A DNA stretch of 64,000 nt from Aphidius gifuensis (GCF_014905175.1 NC_057791.1:9868492-9932491), one strand, 5' to 3'; numbered from the stretch's first letter, positions 32,935 to 44,285 are shown. Program-made: numbers and translations. Notes: a model not told the origin generated them from the letters alone.

Positions 32935-33244
32935 CGAACGCAAGTTGACACACGAAAGATTTTTATTCGATTTGAATTGACTCTATGCTAAGAGCTTACG
33001 TATGAGAATTTTATTGTTATCGGTAAAAGTTATTGTGGCAATTAGCTTAGTAGTTGATGAAGATTAGAATACAATTTATTGTATATCATCATATTCTTAC
33101 ACATTTCCCAATAATGTTTGAATTTATTGAAGCAAATGTAAGTGAGAAAAAGATAAAACTAAATAAATTGTGTTGTCAAATGAATCAATTCTTCAGCCAC
33201 GCACCACAATTATTTGAATTTATTTTGCTAACTTCTTTCTTAAG

Positions 33245-34080
33245 TATTATGTTTTAAGAAAATAATGTTACTTAAAATATAATTTTTTGGCAACTGTAAT
33301 TTCTTAGCTACATCTTTTCCTTGGACATTTTTATTCATTGAATGAATAATATACATGTAATTTTATTTTTAAAAAATAAAAAAGTCCAAGGAAAAGATGT
33401 AGCTAAAAAATTAATTTTGCCAAAGTATCATATTTTAAGAAAATAATGTTACTCAAAATGTAATTTTTTGGCAACTGTAATTCCTTAGCTACATCTTTTC
33501 CTTAGCTAATGCTTTTCCTTGGACATTTTTATTTATTAAATAAATAATATACATATAATTTCATTTTTAAAAAATAAAAATGTCCAAGGACATTTTCATT
33601 TTCAAAAAACGAATTGACGCATAGAAGGACGTCTGAGTTAACTTGATGAAACTTAGAAAAAATAAGAAGCCCTGTGGTCTAGTGGTCAAGGCGTTTGCCT
33701 GGAAAGCAAACGACCCAGGTTCAATTCCCGGTGGGGGAACTTCGTTATTTTTTCTAAGTTTCTGGTTTTTTTCAAAAAACGTTCTATTTTAAGTTCTATT
33801 TTTTCTTGGACGTTCTTATTTATTCAATAAATGAAATATATGTATTTTGATTTTTAAAAATAAAAATGGCTAAGGAAAAGCAGTAGCCAAGAAGTCAATG
33901 TTGCTAAAAAATTATATTTTAAGGAATTAATGTTGCGTAAAACATAATTTTTCTGGCAACATTAATTTTTTAGCTACATCTTTTCTTTAGCTGCAGCTTA
34001 TCCCTGAGATTTTTATTTATTGAATATATTATATAAATATTTAGATTTCTATTTTTTCAACAAATAAAATACATGCAATT
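33245..34080. repeat. Second array of the AGCAGTAGCTAAGG palindromic family
   Basis: CCTTAGCTACATCTTTTCC, GTCCAAGGAAAAGATGTAGC and TTTTTTGGCAACTGTAATT alternate in opposite orientations with AT spacers, as at 4660-6050. A tRNA-like hairpin cassette interrupts it at 33648-33762. Confidence 0.85.
33648..33762 (+). other. tRNA-like sequence in an 18-bp inverted-repeat frame
   Basis: GAAACTTAGAAAAAATAA (33648-33665) is exactly inverted at 33745-33762. Between them, 33669-33740 looks like a tRNA: A box TGGTCTAGTGG (33675-33685), anticodon arm TTTGC-CTGGAAA-GCAAA, B box GGTTCAATTCC (33718-33728). Arm layout resembles eukaryotic tRNA-Gly, but the anticodon position reads GGA (Ser-type) and no long variable arm is present. 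The acceptor stem has several mismatches. A tRNA-derived pseudogene or mobile cassette is the likely reading. Confidence 0.65.
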
Positions 34081-34084
34081 TATC

Positions 34085-34760
34085 TCCATCTTTGTTACGA
34101 ATTTGAGTGGCAACTTTCACTCAAAAAAATCGTAAACCTAAAAATACAATTTCATTAGGTTAAGTTTACAATTTTTTTGGTAAATTTTATATTTTTTATA
34201 GTAAGTCTTACTTTTTCATTTTGTTAAAAATATATTACCAATCAATCAGTCGAAATTTACCTCTAATAATGCTCAAGTTATGTTTTAAAAATGTAAAACA
34301 AAATTCATTATTTTATCAGGTAAATTTCGCATGTTTAGAAATTAATGTCGCCTGATTAATTTGTCATATATTTTTTACAAAATAAAAAAGTAAAAAAAAA
34401 AAAAAAAAAAATGAAAAAAATGGAAAAAGATTATTTGGATTTTTCGAATGGTAAAATTGACGATAGTTTACACAGTAAAACTATTACTAATACAAATAAT
34501 ACTTTTATGTCTAAATCGTTAAATGTATTGGGCAAAAAAAAAAAAATAATATTTTTACTGAATCAGTAAATGTTTTTAATGGTAAAAATTTGAGACTTTA
34601 ACTTCATTTAAAAAAATAAATTATGACACATTCAGTGAACTAGTTGATGTTATATGAACAAAATATAACAAAATTGTTGATACATGTTATTATCAAATAA
34701 TAAGTCAATAGACAATAATGAAACATTTACGGAATCATTAGATAGTTTGTCAAAAAAAAA
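34085..34760. other. AT-rich repeat remnants; no gene seen
   Basis: Contains GGTAAATTT-type phrases of the 30.9-kb repeat and long A runs. In frame fragments such as ETFTSSEFKSALST near 34760 match the 44.9-kb copy (see the ORF family entry). Confidence 0.5.
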
Positions 34761-34763
34761 ACA

Positions 34764-35027
34764 ATGAAACATTTACATCAAGTGAATTTAAAAGTGCATT
34801 ATCAACACCATCAGAAACTATATTCAGACTTATATTATTATTTAGAAGAAAATCAAAACATTAATGACAGTATTTATTTACAACTATCTCCAAACTCAAC
34901 ATTCGACTGTCCTAAAAATCAAGACGATGATGATTGTGATGATAAAAATACGACATTCAGATTTTTCAGCTGTTACATCAATAAATCGTTGACATTTAGC
35001 CTACATTTTATTGGAAAATTGAAATAA
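34764..35027 (+). CDS. Small ORF family, copy 1 (conserved C-terminal 60 residues)
   Basis: The final 60 residues (EENQNINDSIYLQLSPNSTF, then an acidic NQDDDD run, then CYINKSLTFSLHFIGKLK) match the minus-strand ORF at 44827-44642 at about four of five positions, with the same stop. A shared upstream peptide (ETFTSSE[FL]KSALST) lies in another frame in both copies, so the ancestral protein was longer and both are frame-shifted. It belongs to a repeat element whose foldback partner lies at 35403-35830. Function unknown. Confidence 0.45.
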   Translation: MKHLHQVNLKVHYQHHQKLYSDLYYYLEENQNINDSIYLQLSPNSTFDCPKNQDDDDCDDKNTTFRFFSCYINKSLTFSLHFIGKLK

Positions 35028-35402
35028 TAATTAATTAACAATCAAAAAAATAATTTAAACTTAAAAATTAAAATTAATCAATGAATTCAACTATAATTAA
35101 TTGTATTTATATAAACGCAGAAAAAAAAAAAAAAAACTCATTAACCTTGATGAAAAAAAAAATAACAAAAACAACATGTGACTTTGTGCATTGGACTTAC
35201 TAGCGCCGTTACTGGTAATAATATGCACTAGCTTGCTCCGATTGCTCCATTCCGCGAGCTTCAACAGCTGCCTATGGTAAAAGCTAATACACAATCTGAC
35301 GTCACCGATTACTCTCCTTATAAAACTCCATGAAAATAAATAATAAATTCATTCGTCAACGTATGAAAAAAAATATATTATTATTAAAACTTTACAAAAA
35401 GA

Positions 35403-35830
35403 TGTGATATCATAACAAAAAAAAAAACCTAGTTTTTTTCACAAAAAGAAGCGTCAAATATTCGAAATCGTTTAGCTACTTTATTTTTTGAATACAAAAA
35501 GATGTGGTACCAAAAAAAGTCGAGAATTAAATATATTTTTAATGCATATAATTAAGTCTTAAGTGTTGACAAAATTTTAAACTTGACTCTACCTGGTTCA
35601 ATATATATTATATATAAGTATGAAATTCAAATTGAGAAAAAAAGGTGGGGTCGAGTTTAAAATTTTGTCAATAGTCAAGACTTATTAATATATGCATTAA
35701 AAATATATTTAGTTCTTGACTTTTTTTGGTACCACATCTTTTTATATTCAAAAAATAAAATAGCTAAACGATTTCGAATACTTGATGCTTCTTTTTGTGA
35801 AATAAAATAGGTTTTTTTTTTTGTTATGAT
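35403..35830. mobile_element. Foldback element, about 200-bp arms
   Basis: Left arm blocks AGCGTCAAATATTCGAAATC, AGATGTGGTACC and GTTGACAAAATTTTAAAC are inverted on the right (GATTTCGAATACTTGATGC, GGTACCACATCT, GTTTAAAATTTTGTCAA). Arms 35403-35608 and 35640-35830. A one-arm copy is at 45005-45190, next to the second copy of the small ORF. Confidence 0.85.
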
Positions 35831-35834
35831 TCCA

Positions 35835-38800
35835 TATCATTGGTAAATCAGTTTTTAATCTGGTTCATTTACAAATTATTGCTGTATGTTTACAATATTC
35901 ATTGCCAGCTTTGCAACTACATATTGTATTAATAATCTTGCTATTTTTTTCGACCTTCAATGAAATTTATGAAAAAAAATTTAAATTCATCTAATAAAAG
36001 AAATGATTAAATAAAAATAATTATTTTATAAACTTTCATAGTACTTATAATATTATCTTCAACATTTTTTTTTTTTTTTTTAAAACCTCCATGGTATTTA
36101 CTACGAAGTAATGTATTCCTATCAAATTCCGAATTCAAACAAAATTTACTAATAAACAAAAATAAAATAATTTAATTTTTTTTTTTTTTTTTTTGTTTAC
36201 AGTATTTCATTGTAAATTCCGAATTCAAATAATGTACAATTAAAACTTACCGATAGTTGATTTGTTTTTATTATTTCTTTTTCATCAATATCATTTTAGG
36301 AATCATCATTGCATGATATTTTTTTCTTATCTTGTTCAAAATTTATCAAAAAAACTAAAACAAGAAAAAAATATTATTTAATTAATTATTTTCAAAAATA
36401 AAATTTTAAAGAAGTACACGTATTCTTTATTTGATTTTAAAAGATGAATTTAAATGAATGAATGAATTCAAATTTTTCTTTACCTCGGTGATTTTATCTT
36501 CTTTGTTAGATTTTTTTTTGGTCATAATGATTCATCATTCTCATCACCTGATGCAAGCAAGTTATTTTTTGTACGATCAGGTGATTGAAATCCATTTATA
36601 ATATTCATTTTTTTTTTCGAAACAGTTATGTGAGCTGAAAAAATATGAAATTTTTAATCTAATCAATATATAATGAATATTTATTATGTTCTAGTCAGCC
36701 GTTTCCGGCTACGCCGAACTTAGGTGTATATCTAATTTTAATTCTTCAAGAAATTAAAAACAAAAGGAATATGTTGAAAACTTTCAATTCCTACATCTTG
36801 ATAAACCAGAAAACAACATTAGGACCTAATGCATTATTTTTATTCTTTTTTTCTCGATAGATTGTTTGATCAAAAAAACCCAGGAGATGACGGAAAAATC
36901 CAACTTCTACATCCTAGTGAACCGGAAACCAACATTACAAACAAAAGCAATAATTTTAATCTCCTCTTTTTAAAAAAATATATTGAATAATAAGAAAAAC
37001 CCTGAAGATAATTGGAAAAATCATTTCGACCTCCTGGTTATCGTAAAAAGTAACCTGGGGGATTTTTTCGTGGACTTGAACTTTCCTGAGCTTAAACTAA
37101 ATATTTATGTTAAATTTCATGTAAACCGGGCCAATAGCTTACGTAAAACTGCGTTTCCAAGGATCAGGCCACGTCTTTTTATTGTATCGATTGTTATGAT
37201 TTAGGGTTGAATAATAGATATCTCTCTTTTCCATTTCTATTAAGAAGACTTTGTTCATTCACTATTATTTCTCAACTGTTCACTTAATTCGTTTTCTCTA
37301 ATTTTTTTTACACTAGGTCGTTATCTGTTATTAATTAATTATATTGTCTATCTCTGTCTATCTTATAAGAAAAGGGAATGATTAACTCCATATTCGTTAC
37401 ACTACCCTCTGCTCAATGAAGATCGTCGTCCCGACAATCCATAACCTACAGCTCAAGAATGTTCAACAATCTGATTGTATCAATCAGATTTTTGACCATT
37501 GGGAAATCTTGAGTTACCTTAAAATGTCGTTCAGTATTTATTCAAGGTTCAGGGAGAAACCCAACGTAAAAATCCTGAACGAACAACTATTTCTGATCTA
37601 AAGTCAATTTTGTTCAGTCAAGAATATCTTTATTCAATTCATATCTTTTTTCTATTGATTTATTCTTCTTCTTAATACTTGACAATTAGTTGTATTTATG
37701 ACTGCACTTCAATTATTGCTCTAAGTAGTAATATCAACCTAAATAAGTTAATTAAGAAAACTTAAAAAAATTTTGAATAATTATGGTTTCTATTTATTTA
37801 TTTTCAAATCGTTCCTTGAAAAGAAATAACACCAATTTTTATTTTTACTAGTATTGTAATCTGTAATGTACACCTATCATTAATCAGATCACATTCTTGC
37901 CATTATTCAGGCAATTGAAGAGTATTTTCATCACAAGAACAAGATGTCCACTATGATTTCAAGGAATTATGCCCAGGCATGGATTATAATGTTTTACCTA
38001 GGGTTTTTATTTATTTTATTTCTTAACCTCATTTTCTACCTGGAATAAGGAATTTCTGTCCATCTAAGGCTTTTTCACCTTTAACCTTGTTTCCTACCCT
38101 CAACCCATCGAGGGCCATTTTTGAAATAGTTATCTTACTTTTATCTAAAGTAGGAAATTTCAATCTATACTTTTTACGAAGGCGAAGCTCATAATATTGA
38201 ATTCATACACTTTTTTTTAAAAATAATCATATCTTTTAAAGTAATAAAGTTAGAAGGATCGTATAAGGACCAAATTATTCGTCTATGATATCATCAAAAC
38301 CAAGAACCTAGTGAAAGTGATTTCAATTGTTAGTTAATTTATTATTTATAAAAATTGTTCGCTGTATAATTTTCGCAGTCGAATAATAAGAAAACTTAGA
38401 ACAAATCATGGACGCGATTTGGCCAGGATATTAGAAATGACAAAATTTATAATAATAAAGTCAACAATTGTTCTGAATGTCGTTAGAAGATTGTTAATAA
38501 ACAAAAAACTAAAATTGATATTTTTTTATATTTTGCATAACTCTTTAAAATTGTAACTTACCAGCTTTATTTAAGTCTCAAATTGATTATCTATTCGATA
38601 GCGAGAGCCACTCTATCTTGGTAAAATTTGCTCTGATCACTTGTTGATTAGATATCAGCAAATGTTTTTAACAGTCACTATCATCTTTTATGTTACAGTT
38701 GAAAAATTGTTACGCAGGAGTGATTTTAGCGATTTTTATCAAGGCAGGATGGCTCTCAGAAATGTAATATCAAATTTTTAGAGCTCAATGAAACTTTTTT

Positions 38801-39500
38801 ATGTTCAGTCGTTCAAATGTTATCGAAAATATAAACGATTACCAAATTTCATTTTAAAAATTTTTTCTTTCAAAAAAAAATTTTAACCGCATGCGTAAAA
38901 CTTTCTTCGCTGCGGTTATAATTCCCTCGATCGATAGAATAGTTATTTGAATTATCATGTTGATGAAAAAAAAAAAACTGCTGTAGACAAATTTTTATAA
39001 ATAAAAGTATTAAATAAAATGGTTTGAAAAAAAATATTTGTTTACTTGAAAAAAAAGTAAATTGAACGATTTATTTTTTTATATTTGTATTGATTTCTTT
39101 CTTGAACGAATCTAATAAAATCATTAATTACATGTATTATTACCTCAAATTTTTTATCTGTATTTTGATTTGTGTACATAATTTGACAGGTCACGTCAGC
39201 GCGAAAAAAACAAAAAACATTTAATCATATAATTTAAAATTGTCAAAAAAAAAAAACTATAATAATTTTGTAAGAATCGAGAGGAACCACACGGGCTCTC
39301 ACCGGAGTGTTGAAAATTCTGAATTTTTGATAGAACGAATCCGTTACAAAAAAAAATTTTTTTTTTTGATTTTATTATTTATTTATTTTTTTATTATTTA
39401 TTTTGATTACGAACATACCCACATTCTAAGTATGGAAAAATTGTGTTTACGTGTACGACTTTGAGTCGTCCATTTGAGACTTTTTATTCGATAAACCACA
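35835..39500. other. No gene supported; diverged tandem blocks at 36725-37180
   Basis: Mostly AT-rich. 36880-37020 repeats phrases such as AACCGGAAACCAACATTA and AACCCTGAAGATAATTGG, followed by AACCTGGGGGATTTTTTCG and GTAAACCGGGCCAATAGC; these look like old retroelement 3' sequence but no coding domain is visible. ORFs at 36983-37204 and 37416-37601 have no recognisable domain. Confidence 0.45.
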
Positions 39501-39504
39501 TTGC

Positions 39505-40395
39505 TAATTTTTTTTTTTAATTAAATGAAGTTCATCCCAATTTAATTGTAATTTTTCACATTTACCAATATGGAGGATGTAGAACCAAGCCTTCTCATCG
39601 GGATTAAATAAAACCATTTGAGATTTTAAATCGAATTTTGATTTTTGGTTAATCATTCTTTAATTTTAATATTGTTCTGATATCCTCATGAATATTAAAT
39701 ATTTCGTCTTTTAATTCATCTACAAATTCAGGTATTGGATTTGTTCTTGTTTCTTGAGGAGGTTCTCCTCGTATTAAATCCAACGGTAGTCTTAATTCTC
39801 GACCCAACATTAATTTTGCTGGTGTATATCATGTATTCATGTTTTGCTGATCTATAAGCTGAAAAAAATAAAAGGACTTATTTATTCCAGTCTTTCTGAT
39901 GTTGTGCTACATATTTTGCTAGATATTCTTTCAAAGTTCGATTCAATCTTTTTACCATACCATTTGATTTTGGATAAGAGGAGTTGTTCGAGTTTTATGA
40001 ATATTTATTAGCTTCATAGTTTTTGTAAAAACATCAGATTCGAAGTTTCTTTCTTGATCTGAATGAAGTTCTAATGGAATTTCGAAACTTGAAATGAAAT
40101 TTACAATTGAAACTTCTGCTACTGTTGTAGCTGTAAAATTCGGTAATGGTATGGCTTTTGGCCAAAGAGAAAAATAATCTATTATTACTAATATATAACG
40201 ATTTCCTGTTTTAGATTTGGTGAAAGGTCCTAGAATATCTATTGCAAATCGTTCGATGGGAAGCTTGGATTAACGATTTGAAATTTTCCTTTGACTTTTT
40301 TATGAGGGTCTTTCTTAGCAAAACAAATTCTACATCTTTTACACCATTCTTCAACGTCTTGTTTACACTTTGCCCAGAAGAAATTTTTTCTAATT
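39505..40395 (-). pseudogene. Ty3/gypsy integrase fragment, broken
   Basis: From 40395 downward: the zinc-binding end (FFWAKCKQDVEEWCKRCRIC), a frame shift near 40262, then the catalytic core (RFAIDILGPFTKSKTGNRY, ILVIIDYFSLWPKAIPLP, LELHSDQERNFESDVF) holding the first two acidic residues of the D,D-35-E triad. Another shift follows near 39980, then KSNGMVKRLNRTLKEYLAKY, where the final Glu position reads Lys. The C-terminal part (TPAKLMLGRELRLPLDLIRG) and a tail (WFYILHIGKCEKLQLNWDEL) close it. Multiple shifts and stops make it inactive. RT, protease and gag are absent. It abuts a dispersed inverted repeat at 40415. Confidence 0.9.
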
Positions 40396-40414
40396 TTTGC
40401 TCATGTTTTCAGGT

Positions 40415-40665
40415 ATGAACATAGTTTTATCAAATGGATACTATATTTTTTTTTTTTGTACTAAAATGTTTCTTACATCAAAACTAAGACTTTTTATTTT
40501 AAAAATTTTTCGATGAAATCACTTTTTTTCCGGCCCGATTTTATCTGTTGATAGATTTTCTTAAAAAAAAATGGCTTCGATTCGAAAATGATATTGAAAA
40601 AAGTTGTAGCGTTTTGAAAGACAAACACGAAGAAAAAAAAAATTCCCTCAAAAAATTCAAAATGG
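40415..40665. repeat. Left copy of an inverted repeat flanking the LTR element
   Basis: Reverse complement of 43808-44050: GTAAGAAACAT, ATCAACAGA and CGCTACAACTTTT blocks agree. Further partial units in direct orientation lie at 40690-40769 and 44075-44120, so the locus is a scrambled repeat cluster into which the LTR element inserted. Confidence 0.75.
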
Positions 40666-40769
40666 CGGTTAGTAGCATGAATCAAAAAACTGGACTTATC
40701 GGAAAAATTTTATTCAGAAAAAGTATTAGTCTTGATGTGAAAAATTTTTTAGTAAAAAAAAATTACACC

Positions 40770-41172
40770 TGTAGCGAGATAGAAATATTTGATGTCTCTT
40801 ACCACACTGACATGTCATGTGACGCAGTCAGTGCGGTGTGTTAGCCATGTATATATGTGTGGGTACGAGGGAACTCACTGCTTCTTGTCGATTGAGACTC
40901 TGCTCTCTTCGCTTCTAGTCCGGCCACCAAGCCAAACGGTGCGTCCGAACTATACTTGTAAATTTGCATTGGTGATGTGGCTATGCCACCTCACAACCAG
41001 TAACATATATATATATTGTGTCTTGTTCAATTATCATATCAAACAGTCTAATTGTTCAATAAATTGTTTTATTCTTTTAATATTAAATATAAATGTCGTG
41101 TCTTTGTTTAAAATTATTATTTGAAATTAAATTAAATGTAAAATAGTAAAGTGAGGTAAACCACACTTCACA
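40770..41172 (+). repeat. 5' LTR
   Basis: Starts TGTAGCGAGATAG and ends ACTTCACA. It contains 32 bp (TATATATGTGTGGGTACGAG region, about 40850-40882) absent from the 3' LTR. AATAAA-type signals occur in the AT-rich second half. The frames at 40789-41124 and 43461-43706 are LTR artefacts. Confidence 0.92.
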
Positions 41173-41173
41173 A

Positions 41174-41420
41174 TTGGCTCCCAACTAGCGGCACAAATCA
41201 CGCGGTGGAAAAAAAAGAGTAATATTTTATATAAATCAATAATTATAAAATTTAGTTGTGAGCTTTTACAATTGGCTTCCAACTAGCAGCTCAAACCACG
41301 AGGTGAGAAAATAAAATAAAAAAAGAAAAAAAAAATATATATATAAATATTTGATAAAAAAAAGAAATCGATAAAATTGTGAAAATTCAGTCGTGAGTAC
41401 ATATAATTGGCTCAAAATGA
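41174..41420 (+). repeat. Primer-binding region repeated three times
   Basis: TTGGCTCCCAACTAGCGGC at 41174 adjoins the LTR and suits a tRNA primer-binding site. A close copy TTGGCTTCCAACTAGCAGC starts at 41272 and a truncated TTGGCTC at 41407. Each is preceded by a related A/T segment (GAGCTTTTACAA, GTGAGTACATATAA), so the leader has been tandemly duplicated. Confidence 0.75.
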
Positions 41421-42723
41421 AAATGAATTAAATTTTGTGCATAATAATCACCACAATCATGTTGATAAAGCAAATAATTATCATCAGATAACTCTTGATA
41501 ATATATGTAAAAATAAAGATAAAATCAAAGTTATGCATGAAAATCATAACAATCATGTTGATAAAGCAAATAATTATCACCAAATAATTTGTGATAATAA
41601 TATATGTAAAAATAATATTAATAATAATAATTTGAATGTGGTAGAAAAGAAAATTTATTTCAAGGTCATAAATAATACTCATGACAATAATATTGAAAAA
41701 ATAAATACTGGTCAACAATACAAAATAGATTGTGCCAATAGTGGTCTTCGATTTTTGCCGATGTATCGACAAGCCGATTTTAAATCGGAAAGTATCGAGT
41801 ACTTTTACTCGATACTTTTTTTGGACCGATGTATCGATTCTCGATACTTTTTTTCAAGAATCGGAAAAAAAAATCGGGTGTACTGAGCCAAGAAAAAATA
41901 TGAAATCACTTGGTTAATTTTTTTTTATTTTGGATTTTTTTTCTATTTTTATTTGTTTGCAAACTATGGTTCTATTATATTAGAAAAAAAAAATAGTGTT
42001 TTTACCATTTTTCACTAAAGTGATGATCTCTTTACCTACCGAGTAACGTATGGCCTACCGTGAAATGGAATTTTTTTTAATTCAATAAACAAATCAATAA
42101 GTAATTATATAAATAAATAAAATCATTTTTTTTTTTTTTTAAATTTTCTGAATTTTTTCATGAATATATAGTTTTAAAAAAATAAAAATATTATAATCAA
42201 ATAATAATTCATTCGAAAAAAAAAAAAAAAAAGGACTCGATACTTAAGTATCGAGTACTATTTTTGGCCGATGCATCGATTTTCCGATTCTTAAAAATAA
42301 AGTATCGATACTCCGATTCCGATACTTTTTTCAAGAATCGAAGACCACTATGTGCCAAAAATAAACATACAAATAAAATAAAATCAAAATTGGTAAATAA
42401 TAAAATGATAAATGATGATAAAATTAAATGCAAAATAAAATTAAATTGTTTGCATTTAATAAATAATAATAATAGGCACTTCAATAAGTCCAAGCATGAT
42501 GGTAAATTTGGAGGCAGAAAAAAATATTGTGGTCGATGGGACATGTATAATATATATGTCTTGGATTGTCAATTAAGTAATGGAGACGGAAAATCAAGTT
42601 GGCTATTGTCATTTGCCTCGTGCCAAGGACCAGGTGACATGATAACCACTGTATTTATATGTGAGCTTCAATGGCGCATTCAATATATGTCATGTGAGGA
42701 CCAAATGATATTATGGTGCACTG
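41407..42723 (+). pseudogene. Interior ORF of the LTR element, interrupted by a hAT MITE
   Basis: The frame starts just after the leader and is Asn/His/Lys-rich with a repeated module (NHVDKANNYHQI occurs twice). At 41738 a 612-bp MITE begins. Beyond it the frame resumes at 42351 in register: the TGT GCC codons of the target duplication are read alike on both sides. It then turns into a more ordinary sequence (GGRKKYCGRWDMYNIYVLDC … FICELQWRIQYMSC) until a second MITE at about 42718 supplies the stop. The position suggests gag, but no zinc knuckle or capsid motif is evident, so the product is unassigned. Confidence 0.55.
41739..42350. mobile_element. hAT-type MITE, 612 bp, perfect 8-bp target duplication
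   Basis: TIR TAGTGGTCTTCGAT at 41739 is exactly inverted at 42337-42350. TGTGCCAA occurs immediately outside on both sides (41731-41738 and 42351-42358). Inner arms contain TCGATAC/GTATCGA palindromes. Non-autonomous. It is younger than the LTR element it interrupts. Confidence 0.93.
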
Positions 42724-42970
42724 CAAAAACTGCGCCTTTGGATTATAGGCACTGTTCCATTGGATTCATGGAGCACATTTTATTGAGCGCTGCTCAATGA
42801 TATTCAAGGAGTACCGATATCGGTCCAGTTGCTCTGTTAATTCAAAGGTACTGTTCAACTGTATTCGTTGAGCAGCCTGAGCCGTCACTCGAATTAAGAA
42901 AGAGACACGCATACACATAACATAACCTCTCTATATCAGTAACTATTAAACAATTAACATATACATGAAT
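42718..42970. mobile_element. Partial copy of the ACTGCGCCTTTGG element
   Basis: CACTGCAAAAACTGCGCC through TATCGGTCCAGTTGCTCT and AACATAACCTCTCTAT match 18606-18840 at high identity. The right TIR is not visible before 43383. It begins where the LTR-element ORF loses its coding look. Confidence 0.85.
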
Positions 42971-43383
42971 ATTACTATTATAGTAAAATATCTATTAAAT
43001 CCTTTTTACAAAATAATTTAATTGATAATTTATATATTAGTTTTTGAATTTTTAAGACTCAAAGTCAAATTTTAAACAAGATAATTTTAATTTTAAAAGA
43101 TGACTGATATAAATTTTTAAATTTTGATTTTACTTATTATTATGCTAAATTTTTCAAGGTCAATTTTAATTTTAAAGGAAAGATAATTTAATTTTATTTA
43201 ATGATCATTGGGAAATTTTAACTTTGTAATTATTAATATTGTTTGTCATTATATTGAATATTTTATATGTATTAGGTAATTATGTATCAGTAAGTTTTGT
43301 TTTGGGGTCATCAAATATTGAATAATTGTATTATGTCTATTTTTTTATCTGTATGTCAAAAAATAAACATAATAGGGGGGTAC

Positions 43384-43754
43384 TGTAGCGAGATAGAAAT
43401 ATTTGATGTCTCCCACCACACTGACATGTCATGTGACGTAGTCAGTGAGGTGTTTTAGCCATGTTCTTGTCGATTGAGACTCTGCTCTCTTCGCTTCTAG
43501 TCCAGCCACCAAGCCAAACGGTGCGTCCAAACTATACTTGTAAATTTGCATTGGTGATGTGGCTATGCCACCTCACAACCAGTAACATATATATATATTG
43601 TGTCTTGTTAAATTATCATATCAAACAGTCTAATTGTTCAATAAATTGTTTTATTCTTTTAATATTAAATATAAATGTCGTGTCTTTGTTTAAAATTATT
43701 ATTTGAAATTAAATTAAATGTAAAATAGTAAAGTGAGGTAAATCACACTTCACA
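43384..43754 (+). repeat. 3' LTR
   Basis: TGTAGCGAGATAG … CACTTCACA, 371 bp, preceded by the purine tract AATAGGGGGG. A few substitutions and one 32-bp gap distinguish it from the 5' LTR. Confidence 0.92.
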
Positions 43755-43807
43755 CACCTATTCTTAAAAAAAGATGTTTATACTTTCAACTCTCCCATTG
43801 TGAACTT

Positions 43808-44120
43808 TTTTTAGATTGTTTTTTTTTCGTATTCGTCTTTCTGAACGCTACAACTTTTCTAGATATCATTTTTGAATTTGAGTCATATTTTTTAAGGAAA
43901 ATCGATCAACAGAGAAAATTGGGCCAACAAAAAGGTAATTTTATCGAAAAATTTTTCAAATAAAAAGTGTTAGTTTTGGTGTAAGAAACATTCTGGTACA
44001 AAAAAAAATATAGTAACAATTTGAAAAAACTATGTTCATATCTGAAACTCCACCATTTTGAATTTTTTGAATTTTTTTTTTCTTTTTCTAGATCCTCCTC
44101 GAAACCCTACAACTTTGACA
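43808..44120. repeat. Right copy of the inverted repeat flanking the LTR element
   Basis: Inverted match to 40415-40665 (GAACGCTACAACTTTTCTAG, GTAAGAAACATTCTGGTAC). A second partial unit with CCATTTTGAATTTTTTGA and CCCTACAACTTTG begins near 44085. Confidence 0.75.
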
Positions 44121-44164
44121 TTTGAAATCTATTAAAATGGGACAGTCTGCATATTGAACCAGAA

Positions 44165-44285
44165 TAGCTATTATCGACATAATTATCCCAAACAACTGCG
44201 ATAACTATTTTGTGGAAATTTACCTTAATTTATGTCTTTATTTGTATCTTTTTCAATGGTTACCATCAACGACTATTCGCTTTTT
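44165..44285. mobile_element. Truncated copy of the 19.05-kb MITE
   Basis: GAATAGCTATTATCGACATA, ACTATTTTGTGGAAATT and TTTGTATCTTTTTCAATGG match 19049-19175; the right TIR is missing. Confidence 0.85.

Larger units (their letters stand above)
40770..43754 (+). mobile_element. Non-autonomous LTR retrotransposon with CACC target duplication
   Basis: 5' LTR 40770-41172 (403 bp) and 3' LTR 43384-43754 (371 bp) both run from TGTAGCGAGATAG to …CACTTCACA and are nearly identical apart from one 32-bp gap. CACC flanks both ends (40766-40769, 43755-43758). A primer-binding-like TTGGCTCCCAACTAGC follows the 5' LTR and a polypurine tract (AATAGGGGGG) precedes the 3' LTR. No RT, protease or integrase; the interior holds one low-complexity ORF split by a hAT MITE, and a second inserted MITE. 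Confidence 0.9.

Noticed and set aside
41428..41772. 114-aa minus-strand ORF
   Set aside because: Antisense of the Asn/His-rich ORF of the LTR element; Ile/Met/Phe composition is the mirror of that low complexity.
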